Of a DNA stretch of 64,000 nt, positions 40,679 through 50,036 are shown piece by piece. The notes beneath the pieces were generated by a model. The model saw only the letters and a program-made list of their open reading frames with translations, was not told where the DNA came from and made no database searches. Made by a program: the position numbers and the translations under genes. Numbering within the stretch: the stretch's first letter is position 1; each line of letters opens with the position of its first letter. The DNA is from Paracoccaceae bacterium (GTDB lineage Bacteria > Pseudomonadota > Alphaproteobacteria > Rhodobacterales > Rhodobacteraceae), in NCBI GenBank assembly GCA_013214575.1, contig JABSSD010000027.1, positions 62,001-126,000 on the forward strand, given 5' to 3'.

Positions 40679-43438
40679 ATGACAGCACAGGCTTCTCCTC
40701 CGCAGAAACGGGGCTACAGAGTATTTTCCAGTATCGGGGCCAAAATCACCCTGATCCTTCTCGCCATGGGCGCCGCATCAGCCGTGGTTGCTGTCTTGGT
40801 CTCGATGGTGTTTGCGCGCGTCTCTCAGGACATGTCGACGCTGACCCGCGATATGCTGCCTCAGTTGGAAAACAGTGCGGTGCTGACCGAGGCTGCCGGT
40901 CTCACACGAGGATCGATGACGGAAATACTTTTGGCTGACGACAGTGCCGGTCTGAAACAGGGCCGGATGATGGCCAAAGACGCCGCCGGCCGTCTGCAAC
41001 AGGGTATCGGAAATCTACCGGACACTCTGCAGCCCGAGTTCGAGACCCTGGCAAACAACGCGGCGCAATCCCTGACAGAATTGCTGACAGCGCGTGAATC
41101 CGTCTTTGTAAGCGATGCGCAAATCAATGCGCAGATCATCGCACTGCAAACCCATAGCCGCAAGCTGCAACTTCATCTGTTAGACGCCGCCGACGCAGCC
41201 TATTTCAATCTAACAGTTGGTGGAGAAGACACCATTGCATCCATTGAAAACACCCTCACCAGCTTGGTCGATGAACAATTCAGCGCGTTGCAGAGCCTGC
41301 TGGAAGCGCAGGCTGATATCAATCTATTGGCGGGCATGTCTATCGGTCTTGGCCAGGTGCGCGACGTGCCAACGAAAAAAAGCATGACAGAGGCCGCGAC
41401 CGGTTCAGCCGAACGGCTGGTGCCATTTCTTGAAAACCTCGAGTCTCTGGGCGTCAGTGCCGAGGGGACCGAGACGATCCGGGCCGCGTTCAAAGTGTTT
41501 GAGCAAATGCTGGTTGCGCGCCGGTCTGAGCAAAAGGCACTGCGTAAGGAAGTGTTGAACGCCCGCGACGCCAGTGCCAACGCGCTCATCGTCGCGATTG
41601 ATGATACCATATTCGAACTGACGATGGCCGCCGAGAACAGCAGCAGCACCAACAGTGATACCGTGCAAAGCCTGCTGGACAATGAAGTTGGCGTTCTCAA
41701 CCAATTGCTGGAGATGAACACTCTGATCAACAGCCTGCAGGTCGCCGCACTTCGCGTGGTCTCGGCAGATGGGGTGGAACAAGTTCAGATTGCGGCTGAT
41801 CCCCTGACAACCGCTGCCAAATCTCTAGGGAAATTTGTCAGTTTTCAGCACGGGCTGTTAACCGAGTCCATTCACGGAATTGCGGCTCAGGCGGATTTCG
41901 ACACCGGCCTGGCCGCCTCGCGGATTGCAACAATCCAGGCGCAGGCCAAAACGGTTGAGACGTCCCATGCGGCGGCACAGGCCGTGTCGCAAATCGCGCA
42001 GCGCTCTGCCAGTCTCAACGGCGACAGCCAGTCAGCCATCTCTGATATGGCTGGAGCGGTGACCGCCGACGTGCTTGGCGCCAAACAGCAAATGGAAATT
42101 CTCCTCGGGGTGTCCGCTGCGGTGCTGGTCCTGTCGTTGTTGCTGACCAAGCTGCTGATCACCCGGCCGCTAGCCAAAATCAGCGAAACCACCGAACATC
42201 TGGCCCAGGGGGATCTAAGCCCGGTCACCGGTTTCGACCGCGCCAGCGATGAAATCTATCGCATTGCTCAGGCCCTGTCCGTTTTCCGCAACGGGCTTGT
42301 CGAAAAGCAAGAGATGGCCAAAGCTGTCGAAGCCGAACGCCAGCTCCGCCAGGAGGAACAGACCGCCGCGGTCACCGCCATCGGCGATGGTCTGGAACGG
42401 CTGTCAAAAGGCGACCTGACGGTGCGAATTCATGACGATATGAGCGATGGCTATGTCAAATTACGCGATGACTTCAATAAGACTTTGGAAAGTCTAAAAA
42501 CAACCGTACTAGAAGTTGTTGGATCCTCTGAGAGCATTCGCAATGGCGCCACCGAAATCAGCCAGTCCTCAGATGATCTGTCCCGTCGCACCGAAAGCCA
42601 GGCGGCAACCCTGGAGCAGACCGCCGCCGCATTGGAAGAAATGACCACCAGCGTCAAATCGGCGGCCGAGGGGGCCCGAAGCGTAGAAGCCATCGTCAAC
42701 GAAGCCAAACACGAAGCAGAAGAAAGCGGCAAAGTTGTGCAAGATGCGGTGGCCGCAATGACCGAGATCGAAGGGTCGGCCCGCTATATTTCACAGATTA
42801 TTGGCGTGATTGATGACATTTCCTTTCAGACGAACCTGTTGGCGTTGAACGCCGGTGTCGAAGCTGCGCGCGCCGGTGACGCCGGTCGGGGCTTTGCTGT
42901 GGTGGCCTCGGAAGTCCGCATTCTGGCGCAGCGGTCGTCTGATGCGGCCACCGAGATCAAGGCGCTGATAGACGACAGCTCCAAGCAGGTTGAGCGCGGC
43001 GTTGTTCTGGTCAGCAAGGCAGGCGTGGCGCTGAATACGATCGTCGAGCGGGTGGGCACGATTTCTCATCTAGTTTCTGAAATGGCGGTCGGCTCTGTGA
43101 ACCAATCCACCGGTTTGGCTGAGATCAACATCGGGGTGACCCAACTGGATCAAGTGACCCAGCAGAATGCTGCAATGGTAGAACAAGCGACTGCAGCCAG
43201 CCATATCCTCAATTCCGACGCCAGCAAACTGTCCAGGCTGGTGGCTCATTTCAAAATTGACGACAGTGACACCAGGGTGGCCAATGCCTTCGCTGGTAAC
43301 ACTGACTATGCCAGCCCCGACTATGCCAGACCAGTGTCGCCAACCGTTGATCCAGAAGACGACTGGGCCCTGGAGGAGAGCCCCTCCCAGCCCCGCAAGG
43401 TCGCCAATGCCGCAGGCAATATGTGGGAGGATTTCTAG
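40679..43438 (+). CDS. methyl-accepting chemotaxis protein, two membrane spans and double HAMP
   Basis: 919 aa from the ATG at 40679. TM1 is at about 20-45 (ITLILLAMGAASAVVAVLVSMVFA). A very long (~430 aa) helical periplasmic domain follows, then TM2 at about 465-485 (ILLGVSAAVLVLSLLLTKLL). HAMP 1 (RPLAKISETTEHLAQGDLSPV) and a second HAMP-like unit (DGLERLSKGDLTVRIHDDMS) precede the signalling domain with the invariant tip FQTNLLALNAGVEAARAGDA. It signals through CheA/CheW. It follows a periplasmic binding-protein gene that may supply its ligand. The end is Trp-rich (NMWEDF) without a classical NWETF pentapeptide, though similar in form. Stop TAG. Confidence 0.93.
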   Translation: MTAQASPPQKRGYRVFSSIGAKITLILLAMGAASAVVAVLVSMVFARVSQDMSTLTRDMLPQLENSAVLTEAAGLTRGSMTEILLADDSAGLKQGRMMAKDAAGRLQQGIGNLPDTLQPEFETLANNAAQSLTELLTARESVFVSDAQINAQIIALQTHSRKLQLHLLDAADAAYFNLTVGGEDTIASIENTLTSLVDEQFSALQSLLEAQADINLLAGMSIGLGQVRDVPTKKSMTEAATGSAERLVPFLENLESLGVSAEGTETIRAAFKVFEQMLVARRSEQKALRKEVLNARDASANALIVAIDDTIFELTMAAENSSSTNSDTVQSLLDNEVGVLNQLLEMNTLINSLQVAALRVVSADGVEQVQIAADPLTTAAKSLGKFVSFQHGLLTESIHGIAAQADFDTGLAASRIATIQAQAKTVETSHAAAQAVSQIAQRSASLNGDSQSAISDMAGAVTADVLGAKQQMEILLGVSAAVLVLSLLLTKLLITRPLAKISETTEHLAQGDLSPVTGFDRASDEIYRIAQALSVFRNGLVEKQEMAKAVEAERQLRQEEQTAAVTAIGDGLERLSKGDLTVRIHDDMSDGYVKLRDDFNKTLESLKTTVLEVVGSSESIRNGATEISQSSDDLSRRTESQAATLEQTAAALEEMTTSVKSAAEGARSVEAIVNEAKHEAEESGKVVQDAVAAMTEIEGSARYISQIIGVIDDISFQTNLLALNAGVEAARAGDAGRGFAVVASEVRILAQRSSDAATEIKALIDDSSKQVERGVVLVSKAGVALNTIVERVGTISHLVSEMAVGSVNQSTGLAEINIGVTQLDQVTQQNAAMVEQATAASHILNSDASKLSRLVAHFKIDDSDTRVANAFAGNTDYASPDYARPVSPTVDPEDDWALEESPSQPRKVANAAGNMWEDF

Positions 43439-43447
43439 CTCCAGGGC

Positions 43448-43485
43448 AGCCGGTTGGGCGAATCGGGCGCTGCGCCCAACCGGCT
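43448..43485 (+). terminator. hairpin after the chemoreceptor gene
   Basis: Perfect 13-bp stem AGCCGGTTGGGCG (43448-43460), 12-base loop, CGCCCAACCGGCT (43473-43485). It begins 10 bases after the stop. No T run follows. Confidence 0.6.
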
Positions 43486-43608
43486 GAGGGTTCGCGACTA
43501 TACATATGTGTCGACCGCATCGAAGGCTGTCGCGGTCGACCGTGGATCTTTGGTATATTTTCAAGTCGGGTTGGCCCGCAGAGTAGTCCGGGTTGGGTCA
43601 GTGTCACC

Positions 43609-43641
43609 AAAAGGGCGGGGTTTGATCCCTGCCCTTTTTCC
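43609..43641 (+). terminator. terminator-like hairpin
   Basis: AAAAGGGCGGGG pairs with CCCTGCCCTTTT (one G-T pair) around TTTGAT, followed by TCC. It lies in otherwise featureless DNA between the chemoreceptor and the phage remnant. Confidence 0.55.
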
Positions 43642-43772
43642 ATTCACTCACCAAGACCGCGCGGTGATCCCCTCATTTTCAACACAGTGCGGTTGCAGGC
43701 CGCATAGGGTGGTTTTAGTGTCTGGGCACCTGTGATGTGGCCCTTGCCGATATTTGGGCGGGTGCGCAATGG

Positions 43773-44863
43773 TCAGCCCTCCCCCATCAACCAGCCCAGC
43801 GCCCGCGGCCCTGCGCCCGGCTCAATGAGCTGCGGCATATAGAGGAATGAGCGGCGCGCGCGCAGGTTGGCGATGGCATAGTCCTGGCCGTTGATGCTGC
43901 GGATCACCTTGCCAAAGGTCTCCCCATCCGCCGGAGACAACCCGATGGTCAGGGCCAGTTGGTTGGCGTCGTCGACACGCCAGCATCCGTCGCTACAGAA
44001 ATTGTCGGCACCGGCAATCCGCTTCCACTGTCGAGAGCTGCGCCGGTCAGGCTGGTGAGAGCCAGGTCATTATAGCTGCCTGCACCAAGCGAACCCTGGG
44101 GACAGCCGACACTGAGTTCGCCATTCAGCATATCGACACAGGAGACCTCCCTTCGGAACAACATGGAACAACATACCGCTGACACTGTTCATTTTGACGA
44201 TCACTATCCACATGGGCGGTTCAGGACTGTCACCGTCATAGAGCACCACGCGGGAGACCTCGGCCACGCTCACAACCAGCTTGGGGAAGCTGCGTGGTGC
44301 CTCGGGTAGCGGTGTTCAGCGGTTCGTTGTATCAGGACTGGGTTGTAGGGCTGCGTTGTGGCCGCGGCGACCCAGGCGCCGCCAGAGCTGTCCCGGCTGG
44401 TGTCATAGATCTTGACGTCCACCGCATTCATGCAGATCACGTCAATGCGGGACTTCATGTACGGATATATGGCCGGGCGGTACGTCTTCAGATACCGCAG
44501 CAGCTTGTTGATTTCAGCCAGGGATGTACCATCCGTTTTGACGCCCTGGATAGCTTTGCCAGGCAGCAGGTTGTAAGGGCCGACACCAATGCTACGCCCC
44601 TCTTCAACGGTGATCCCCGCGATGCCAGCAGACCATAAAAACAGCGTCACGGCCCACCGCGAGCATCAGTAAAGCCCCACAATGCCGGTGGCGTCAGTGC
44701 CTGCAAGCAGAACCCGTCGAACAATGAGTGGGTAAATCACCCCCGGCTCCAGCCCAGGCAGCTTGCTCAGCCCAGCGATTGAAAGCTGACCTTCGTTGAG
44801 TGGCAATGCCCGAGTATAGACTTCACATTTCTCCAATAGAGCGTTCGGTCCCCAGTGGCGCAC
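43773..44863 (-). pseudogene. decayed phage tail-fibre-type gene
   Basis: Fragments in three frames, read on the minus strand, line up as one protein. They run: VRHWGPNALLEKCEVYTRAL; then GVGPYNLLPGKAIQGVKTDG and SRDSSGGAW; a frameshift; NEPLNTATRG; a frameshift; RSFPKLVVSVAEVSRVVLYDGDSPEPPMW; a disrupted centre; GLPVPTISVATDAGVS; a frameshift; and finally DDANQLALTIGLSPADGE ending at TGA 43773-43775. The order SSGGAW - NEPLNTATRG - YDGD - GLPVPTIxVATDxGVSV matches, from memory, a tail-associated protein common in roseophages and prophages. At least three frameshifts and a stop make it non-functional. No other phage genes flank it. Confidence 0.65.
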
Positions 44864-45038
44864 CGCAACAGCTTGAATTCAGCGGCCCAGCAGGAGCGCG
44901 CCGCAAAGGCGCCGATTCCTCGTCAAAAAATGATTTTCTACCATCAAAAATTTTAGACATTCAGTGGTCAAAGCCTGCGAGGTTTCTAAACTATTTCATA
45001 AGGGTATTCCTGCAAGGGTCCTCTGTGAAGGGAATGAG

Positions 45039-45338
45039 ATGTCAAATGTAACTCTAATCATAGCGGCTGGCGTTATCGTAATGATCTCACCGATCCTGAT
45101 GCTAACTTCGCAAGGCAGACCCCAGGCCGGGCAAGTCGCATTGGTGATTTCGGCACCCTGGGGGCCGACTGCAGCCCAGATCGCTGAAAAATCCGGTGTG
45201 CAGGAAATTGCCCCCGAGCGGGCCCCACTTGGTGTGCTTGTTGCACTGGACAGTGATCAAAGTGTCGACCGCCTTTACTCAAATGGCGCTTGGCTGGTTA
45301 TCAACGGAAAAGAGGTTCTAGAATTATGCTCAATCTGA
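45039..45338 (+). CDS. small membrane-anchored protein preceding a chemoreceptor
   Basis: 99 aa from the ATG at 45039, GAAGGGAATGA upstream. A hydrophobic N-terminal helix (NVTLIIAAGVIVMISPILML, about 3-22) is followed by a small soluble domain (QVALVISAPWGPTAAQIAEKSGVQEI, DRLYSNGAWLVINGKEVLELC). Its last 13 bases overlap the start of the next gene, a chemoreceptor. Not a recognised family. Coupling suggests an accessory or sensing role for the receptor. Confidence 0.65.
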   Translation: MSNVTLIIAAGVIVMISPILMLTSQGRPQAGQVALVISAPWGPTAAQIAEKSGVQEIAPERAPLGVLVALDSDQSVDRLYSNGAWLVINGKEVLELCSI

Positions 45339-46900
45339 CGGCTTCAACGGGGCAAGAGAGCGACCCGACAACGAATTTTGCCGGCGAACGCAAAATTCAG
45401 CAATTTTCAAACTGGCTGTTAATGCCGGCCCCGGCGCTGGCGGCGTTTTTTATAAATGACGCGGCAAATTTTTGGTTGCTTGCGTTTCTGAGCTCAATCC
45501 TTGGCGTGCTGGCCTATCTGTCAAAGATGATGCCGCATTCAACCAGAGACTACGTGTTAAGTTTCTGTTTTGTCGGCCACTGCATTCTGTTTACAGCCGC
45601 ACTGCAAGGTCATGCCTGGCAGCTTGATTCACATATGATGTTCTTTGCAATCCTCGCTATCGTGTCAACGCTGTCCAATCCACGGGCGCTGATCTTTGCC
45701 ACGGTCCTGGTTGCCCTGCACCATATTTCCTTCAGCGTCCTGCTGCCCAAACTGGTCTATCCAAGTGGCGATCTGACGCAAAATGTACTGCGGACTGCCT
45801 TGCATGCCACCATAGTTTTGCTGGAATCAGGGGTGCTTTTGATGAGCCTGTTGAAAAGCGGCGCTGCCTCTGCTGAATTGATACGCCAACAGGAAACCAC
45901 GCGGGCCCAGGCGGCCGCCGCCGAACAAGCCGAGGCACGGGCAATTCAAAGCCAAAAGGACGCGGAACATGTGGTTGCCATTGTCGGTGAACACCTTGGT
46001 GAAATGGCTCAAGGTCGTTTGGATTGCACCATCGAAAAGAGCTTTCCTGAGGACTATGATCAGTTGCGCGTCAACTTCAACGTCACTGTGGACGCCCTTC
46101 GCGAGACCATTGAACAAGTAATGGAAGCCACCAGCAGCATCAACCAAGGTGCCTCTGAAATCAGCCGGGCCTCAGATGACCTGTCCAGCCGCACAGAAGG
46201 CCAGGCAGCAACGCTTGAGCAAACGGCCGCCGCTTTGGAAGAATTGACGGTCTCCGTCACCTCGGCCGCTGAAGGGGCACGCAGCGTAGAAAACGCGATG
46301 GGTGAAGCGCGTCAGGAAGCCGAAAACTCCGGTGAAATCGTGAAGAGTGCGGTGTCCGCAATGACGGCCATCGAGACCTCCTCGGCAAAGATATCTCAAA
46401 TCATCGGCCTGATCGACGACATTGCCTTCCAAACCAATTTGCTGGCCTTGAATGCCGGCGTAGAGGCGGCGCGCGCCGGGGAAGCAGGCAGAGGGTTTGC
46501 CGTGGTCGCCTCCGAGGTCAGAGGGCTTGCACAACGCTCGTCCGATGCCGCTACTGAGATCAAATCCCTGATCACAGAGAGTTCCCGGCAGGTCGATCAT
46601 GGGGTCACTTTGGTGGGACAAGCGGGTGAATCCATTGACAGTATTGTGCAGCGGGTCAACCATATCTCAAATCTGGTTTCCGATATCGCCGAAGGGGCGG
46701 CTGAGCAATCGACGGGTCTTGGCGAGATCAATACGGGCGTGGCGCAGTTGGATCAAGTGACCCAGCAGAATGCCGCCATGGTAGAACAGGCCACTGCTGC
46801 CGGTTATTTGCTGCACTCGGATTCAGTGAAACTGTCAGACCTGATGGCCCGTTTTCACCGGGAAAAACCCACCCACAACAGGATCTCAAAGGCCGCCTGA
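45326..46900 (+). CDS. methyl-accepting chemotaxis protein with multi-span membrane sensor
   Basis: 524 aa from the ATG at 45326. Instead of a periplasmic loop it has about five to six closely spaced hydrophobic segments (about 32-190: WLLMPAPALAAFFI, LLAFLSSILGVLAYLSKMM, YVLSFCFVGHCILFTAALQ, MMFFAILAIVSTLS, ALIFATVLVALHHISFSVL). A coiled coil with HAMP-like GEHLGEMAQGRLDCTIEK follows, then the signalling domain with FQTNLLALNAGVEAARAGEA. The closely packed spans suggest sensing within the membrane, for example redox state or energy. Preceded by a coupled 99-aa protein. Confidence 0.9.
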   Translation: MLNLTASTGQESDPTTNFAGERKIQQFSNWLLMPAPALAAFFINDAANFWLLAFLSSILGVLAYLSKMMPHSTRDYVLSFCFVGHCILFTAALQGHAWQLDSHMMFFAILAIVSTLSNPRALIFATVLVALHHISFSVLLPKLVYPSGDLTQNVLRTALHATIVLLESGVLLMSLLKSGAASAELIRQQETTRAQAAAAEQAEARAIQSQKDAEHVVAIVGEHLGEMAQGRLDCTIEKSFPEDYDQLRVNFNVTVDALRETIEQVMEATSSINQGASEISRASDDLSSRTEGQAATLEQTAAALEELTVSVTSAAEGARSVENAMGEARQEAENSGEIVKSAVSAMTAIETSSAKISQIIGLIDDIAFQTNLLALNAGVEAARAGEAGRGFAVVASEVRGLAQRSSDAATEIKSLITESSRQVDHGVTLVGQAGESIDSIVQRVNHISNLVSDIAEGAAEQSTGLGEINTGVAQLDQVTQQNAAMVEQATAAGYLLHSDSVKLSDLMARFHREKPTHNRISKAA

Positions 46901-46927
46901 CATCTGCGCCTCTTGACAACGCTCTCA

Positions 46928-46958
46928 CGGACATCCGGCATTTCTGGCCGGATGTCCG
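46928..46958. terminator. terminator between convergent chemoreceptor and ABC ATPase genes
   Basis: Perfect 12-bp stem CGGACATCCGGC (46928-46939), loop ATTTCTG, GCCGGATGTCCG (46947-46958), followed on the plus strand by TTTGC. Confidence 0.8.
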
Positions 46959-47005
46959 TTTGCTGCACCGGGGCGGGGTGTCAAATATTCCCCGACCATA
47001 ACTGA

Positions 47006-48058
47006 TTAAGTTCGAACCCCATTTTCATCAAAATAATGCAACTGAGATTTGTCCAATACCAGCCCCACAGGTTGGCCGTTCTGTAAATCAAGCTTGCCAT
47101 TGGCGCGAACATTGAGAGAGCCGATGCCCGGAACCGAAACAAAGACATTATTGTCCGCGCCGTGAAATTCGTTGTGGGTGACACTTGCCGATAGCTCGGC
47201 CTCCCCAAGTGGGCAAAGGCTTATGTCTTCGGGTCTGACGCCGACGATAGACGGTGTTCCATCCATGTGGCCAATATCAATTTTGACACCGTCCTGGTAG
47301 TGCATTGCACCCCCACCATAGCTGGCGCGCGGCAGCAGGTTCATTTTGGGGCTGCCAATGAACTGCGCCACAAAGGTGTTTTTGGGAGCATAATACAGCT
47401 CTTTCGGCGATCCGATCTGCATCACCTCGCCATCGTTCAGCACCACGATCTTATCTGCGAGAGTCATCGCTTCGATTTGATCATGTGTCACATAGACCAT
47501 CGTCGCGCCCAACTCTTTGTGCAGATTGGCGATCTCGATCCGGGTTTGAGTGCGCAGGGCGGCATCCAGATTGGACAGCGGCTCATCAAACAGAAATCCC
47601 TTTGGTTGCCGAACAATGGCCCGCCCAATAGCCACCCGTTGCCGTTGACCGCCCGACAGGTCCTTTGGTTTTCTGTCCAGGTAGGGTGTCAGTTTCAACG
47701 TCTCGGCGGCGGCCCGAACCTTACGGTCAATTTCGAGCTTGGCGACCCCGGCTGTTTTCAGCGCAAACGCAATGTTTCCGTACACAGTCATATGCGGGTA
47801 AAGCGCGTAGGACTGAAACACCATCGACAGACCGCGGTGATTGGGATCCAGCTCGGTGACGTCTTTTCCATCAATGTGGATGCTGCCGCCAGAGGTCTCT
47901 TCCAGACCGGCGATGAGACGCAGCAATGTGGATTTCCCGCAACCGGACGGGCCAACAAAAACGACAAATTCACCCTCTTCAGCGGTCAGACTGACGCCCT
48001 TGATGACCGCCACCGGTCCAAAGCTTTTGGTGACGTTCTTTAGTTCAATCGTACCCAT
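47006..48058 (-). CDS. ABC transporter ATPase, UgpC/MsmX type (CUT1 sugar importer)
   Basis: 350 aa. Walker A GPSGCGKST near 36-44, Q-loop MVFQSYALYPHM, signature LSGGQRQR, Walker B FLFDEPLSNLD, switch His in YVTHDQIEAMTLAD. The C-terminal MOBE/TOBE regulatory domain includes VGVRPEDISLCP. It is the last gene of the amino-sugar operon and energises the two permeases encoded at 50-51.7 kb. It begins at the base where nagA ends. Confidence 0.93.
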   Translation of the reverse strand: MGTIELKNVTKSFGPVAVIKGVSLTAEEGEFVVFVGPSGCGKSTLLRLIAGLEETSGGSIHIDGKDVTELDPNHRGLSMVFQSYALYPHMTVYGNIAFALKTAGVAKLEIDRKVRAAAETLKLTPYLDRKPKDLSGGQRQRVAIGRAIVRQPKGFLFDEPLSNLDAALRTQTRIEIANLHKELGATMVYVTHDQIEAMTLADKIVVLNDGEVMQIGSPKELYYAPKNTFVAQFIGSPKMNLLPRASYGGGAMHYQDGVKIDIGHMDGTPSIVGVRPEDISLCPLGEAELSASVTHNEFHGADNNVFVSVPGIGSLNVRANGKLDLQNGQPVGLVLDKSQLHYFDENGVRT

Positions 48059-49257
48059 TAGAGGCCTCCAGATTGTTCGATTTCAGCAGGCTCAACTGCG
48101 AGTTCGTCGGTTTGGTAATAATGCCCATCCACCACCACACCACGGGCGTTTAAACCCTGGTCCAGCAGTGTAAAGCTTGCCCGGAAGCCGGGTTTGATCT
48201 TGCCAAGTTCGCCAGCCAGACCCAATGCGCCTGCCGGCGCAGCCGAGGCCATCTTGATGGCATCGCCGGTGTCTATGCCCAGAAAATTCACCATGTGTTG
48301 GACTGCCTGATCCATCGCCAGATGCGCCCCCGCCAAGGTTCCATTTTTATCGACAAGCCGCCCGTCACAAAGGGTGATCTTGTTGCCAGCAATCTCAAAC
48401 CGCTTGGTCTGACCGGCAAGGGTTGGCATCGCGTCGGTGACAAGGATCAGACGCTCGGGCCCCATCATGTCAAAGGCCATCTTGATGTTCAGCCAGTGGA
48501 CATGGTGCCCATCCGCTATGATCCCCGCAACCGCCGTTGGACTGTTGATAATGGCGCCGGCGACACCGGGCTCGCGCACCGTGATCTGCGACATCGCATT
48601 GAACAGATGCGTCGCCCCGGAGAGCCCCTGTTTTTCGGCCTGTTGCATTTGATCTGCAGTGGCATTGCTATGGCCCGCAAAGACCACCCAGCCGGCGCTT
48701 GCCAACGCCATAACGGCGCCGATTTTGTCTTCTTCCGGTGCCAGGGTAATAAGCCTGATGCCGGTGGTGGCCCGCCGCAGCAGCGCAACATCATCGGCCT
48801 CCAGCGGGCGGATAAATTCTGGCGGGTGAATTCCCGGTTTCTCAGGGCTCAGAAACGGGCCTTCGAGGTGAAGGCCCAAAACCCCGGGAACCGCCTCTCT
48901 CAAAGCGTCCCGGACCGCGTCGATCGCCTTTGAAAAGCTCTGGTTGCTGGCCGTAGTAAAGGTTGGAAGCAGATAGGCCGTGCCGCCTTTTCTGGCCGCA
49001 TGACACATGGTTCTTATTGTCCGGAGCGACGGGGCGTCGTTGAACATCACATCGCCAGCCCCATTGATCTGGATGTCGATGAACCCGGGCGCAAGTATCT
49101 TTGTCGCAAGCAGACCCGGGCTGCGCGCCATAGTCGGATCGGCTTTCTCAACCCTGCAGATGCGATCACCATCCAGGTGAACAACGCGGTTGTGCAAGGC
49201 GGAACCGCTCTCACCATCGTATAGGGTTTCTGCGAATATCTCGCGGATGCGGCTCAT
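48058..49257 (-). CDS. nagA: N-acetylglucosamine-6-phosphate deacetylase
   Basis: 399 aa from MSRIREIFAETLYDGES; the 4-base overlap with nagB fixes the start (49257), and longer in-frame readings have no conserved sequence. It converts GlcNAc-6-P to GlcN-6-P and acetate. Amidohydrolase features: FIDIQINGAGDVMFND, LGLHLEGPFLSPEKPGIHPP with the metal-binding Glu, VFAGHSNATADQ and GATHLFNAMSQ (metal His residues), LVTDAMP with the catalytic Asp. Confidence 0.93.
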   Translation of the reverse strand: MSRIREIFAETLYDGESGSALHNRVVHLDGDRICRVEKADPTMARSPGLLATKILAPGFIDIQINGAGDVMFNDAPSLRTIRTMCHAARKGGTAYLLPTFTTASNQSFSKAIDAVRDALREAVPGVLGLHLEGPFLSPEKPGIHPPEFIRPLEADDVALLRRATTGIRLITLAPEEDKIGAVMALASAGWVVFAGHSNATADQMQQAEKQGLSGATHLFNAMSQITVREPGVAGAIINSPTAVAGIIADGHHVHWLNIKMAFDMMGPERLILVTDAMPTLAGQTKRFEIAGNKITLCDGRLVDKNGTLAGAHLAMDQAVQHMVNFLGIDTGDAIKMASAAPAGALGLAGELGKIKPGFRASFTLLDQGLNARGVVVDGHYYQTDELAVEPAEIEQSGGL

Positions 49258-50033
49258 GGGTGGCCAACCTTGCCGCCGGGGTGAACGGCTTGGTAATAGT
49301 CCCGCAACGACAGCTCTGCCGCGGCTTCCGCATCTATGTAGACTTCGGTTTTTTGGTGCAGCTGAAGCGCACTGGCCGGGCACATGGCGCTCAACGGGCC
49401 TTCGATCAGATCCTTCACCGCTTTGGCCTTGTTTGAACCGGTTGCCAGCAGCGCAATTTCATCGGCCTGCAGGATCGTTGCAATGCCCATGGTGATGGAC
49501 ACTCGAGGCACATCCGCCAGCTGCTCAAAGTAACGGCTATTGGCCCGTACGGTCTCTGGCGCCAGGGTTTTCAACCGGGTGACAGACGACAGGCTGGAGG
49601 TCGGTTCATTGAACCCGATATGGCCGTTTTCGCCAACCCCCAGAAGCTGCAGATCTATGCCGCCCCGACCCTTGATCAGCCGCTCATAGTGATCCGCCTC
49701 GGCGGCAGGGTCGGCTGCGTTTCCATGCGGAATGTGGGTGTTGCAGGCGCGAAAATCGGTGCGGTCAAACAAATGCCGGGCCATATAGCTGTGGTAGGAC
49801 ATCGGGTGCGTCGGATCCAGCCCGACATATTCGTCGAGGTTAAAGGTGTGGACCTGGTCGAAACGAACCCTGCCAGCCTCATATCTGGCAACCATCGCCT
49901 CATAAACTGGCTCCACGGTGCCGCCGGTCGCAAGACCCAAAACGCAGTCTGGCTTGTCTGCGACCTTGCCAACCAGCCTATCCGCCACCGCCTCGACGGC
50001 GGATGTAACCGTATCAAAAATCAGGACTTTCAT
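49254..50033 (-). CDS. nagB: glucosamine-6-phosphate deaminase
   Basis: 259 aa. It isomerises and deaminates GlcN-6-P to fructose-6-P and ammonia, linking the pathway to glycolysis. LGLATGGTVEPVYEAMV near 34-50, FNLDEYVGL with the catalytic Asp, and GVGENGHIGFNEPTSSLSS with the catalytic Glu/His. It is 3 bases downstream of the permease gene and overlaps nagA by 4 bases. Confidence 0.95.
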   Translation of the reverse strand: MKVLIFDTVTSAVEAVADRLVGKVADKPDCVLGLATGGTVEPVYEAMVARYEAGRVRFDQVHTFNLDEYVGLDPTHPMSYHSYMARHLFDRTDFRACNTHIPHGNAADPAAEADHYERLIKGRGGIDLQLLGVGENGHIGFNEPTSSLSSVTRLKTLAPETVRANSRYFEQLADVPRVSITMGIATILQADEIALLATGSNKAKAVKDLIEGPLSAMCPASALQLHQKTEVYIDAEAAAELSLRDYYQAVHPGGKVGHP

Positions 50034-50036
50034 GTC

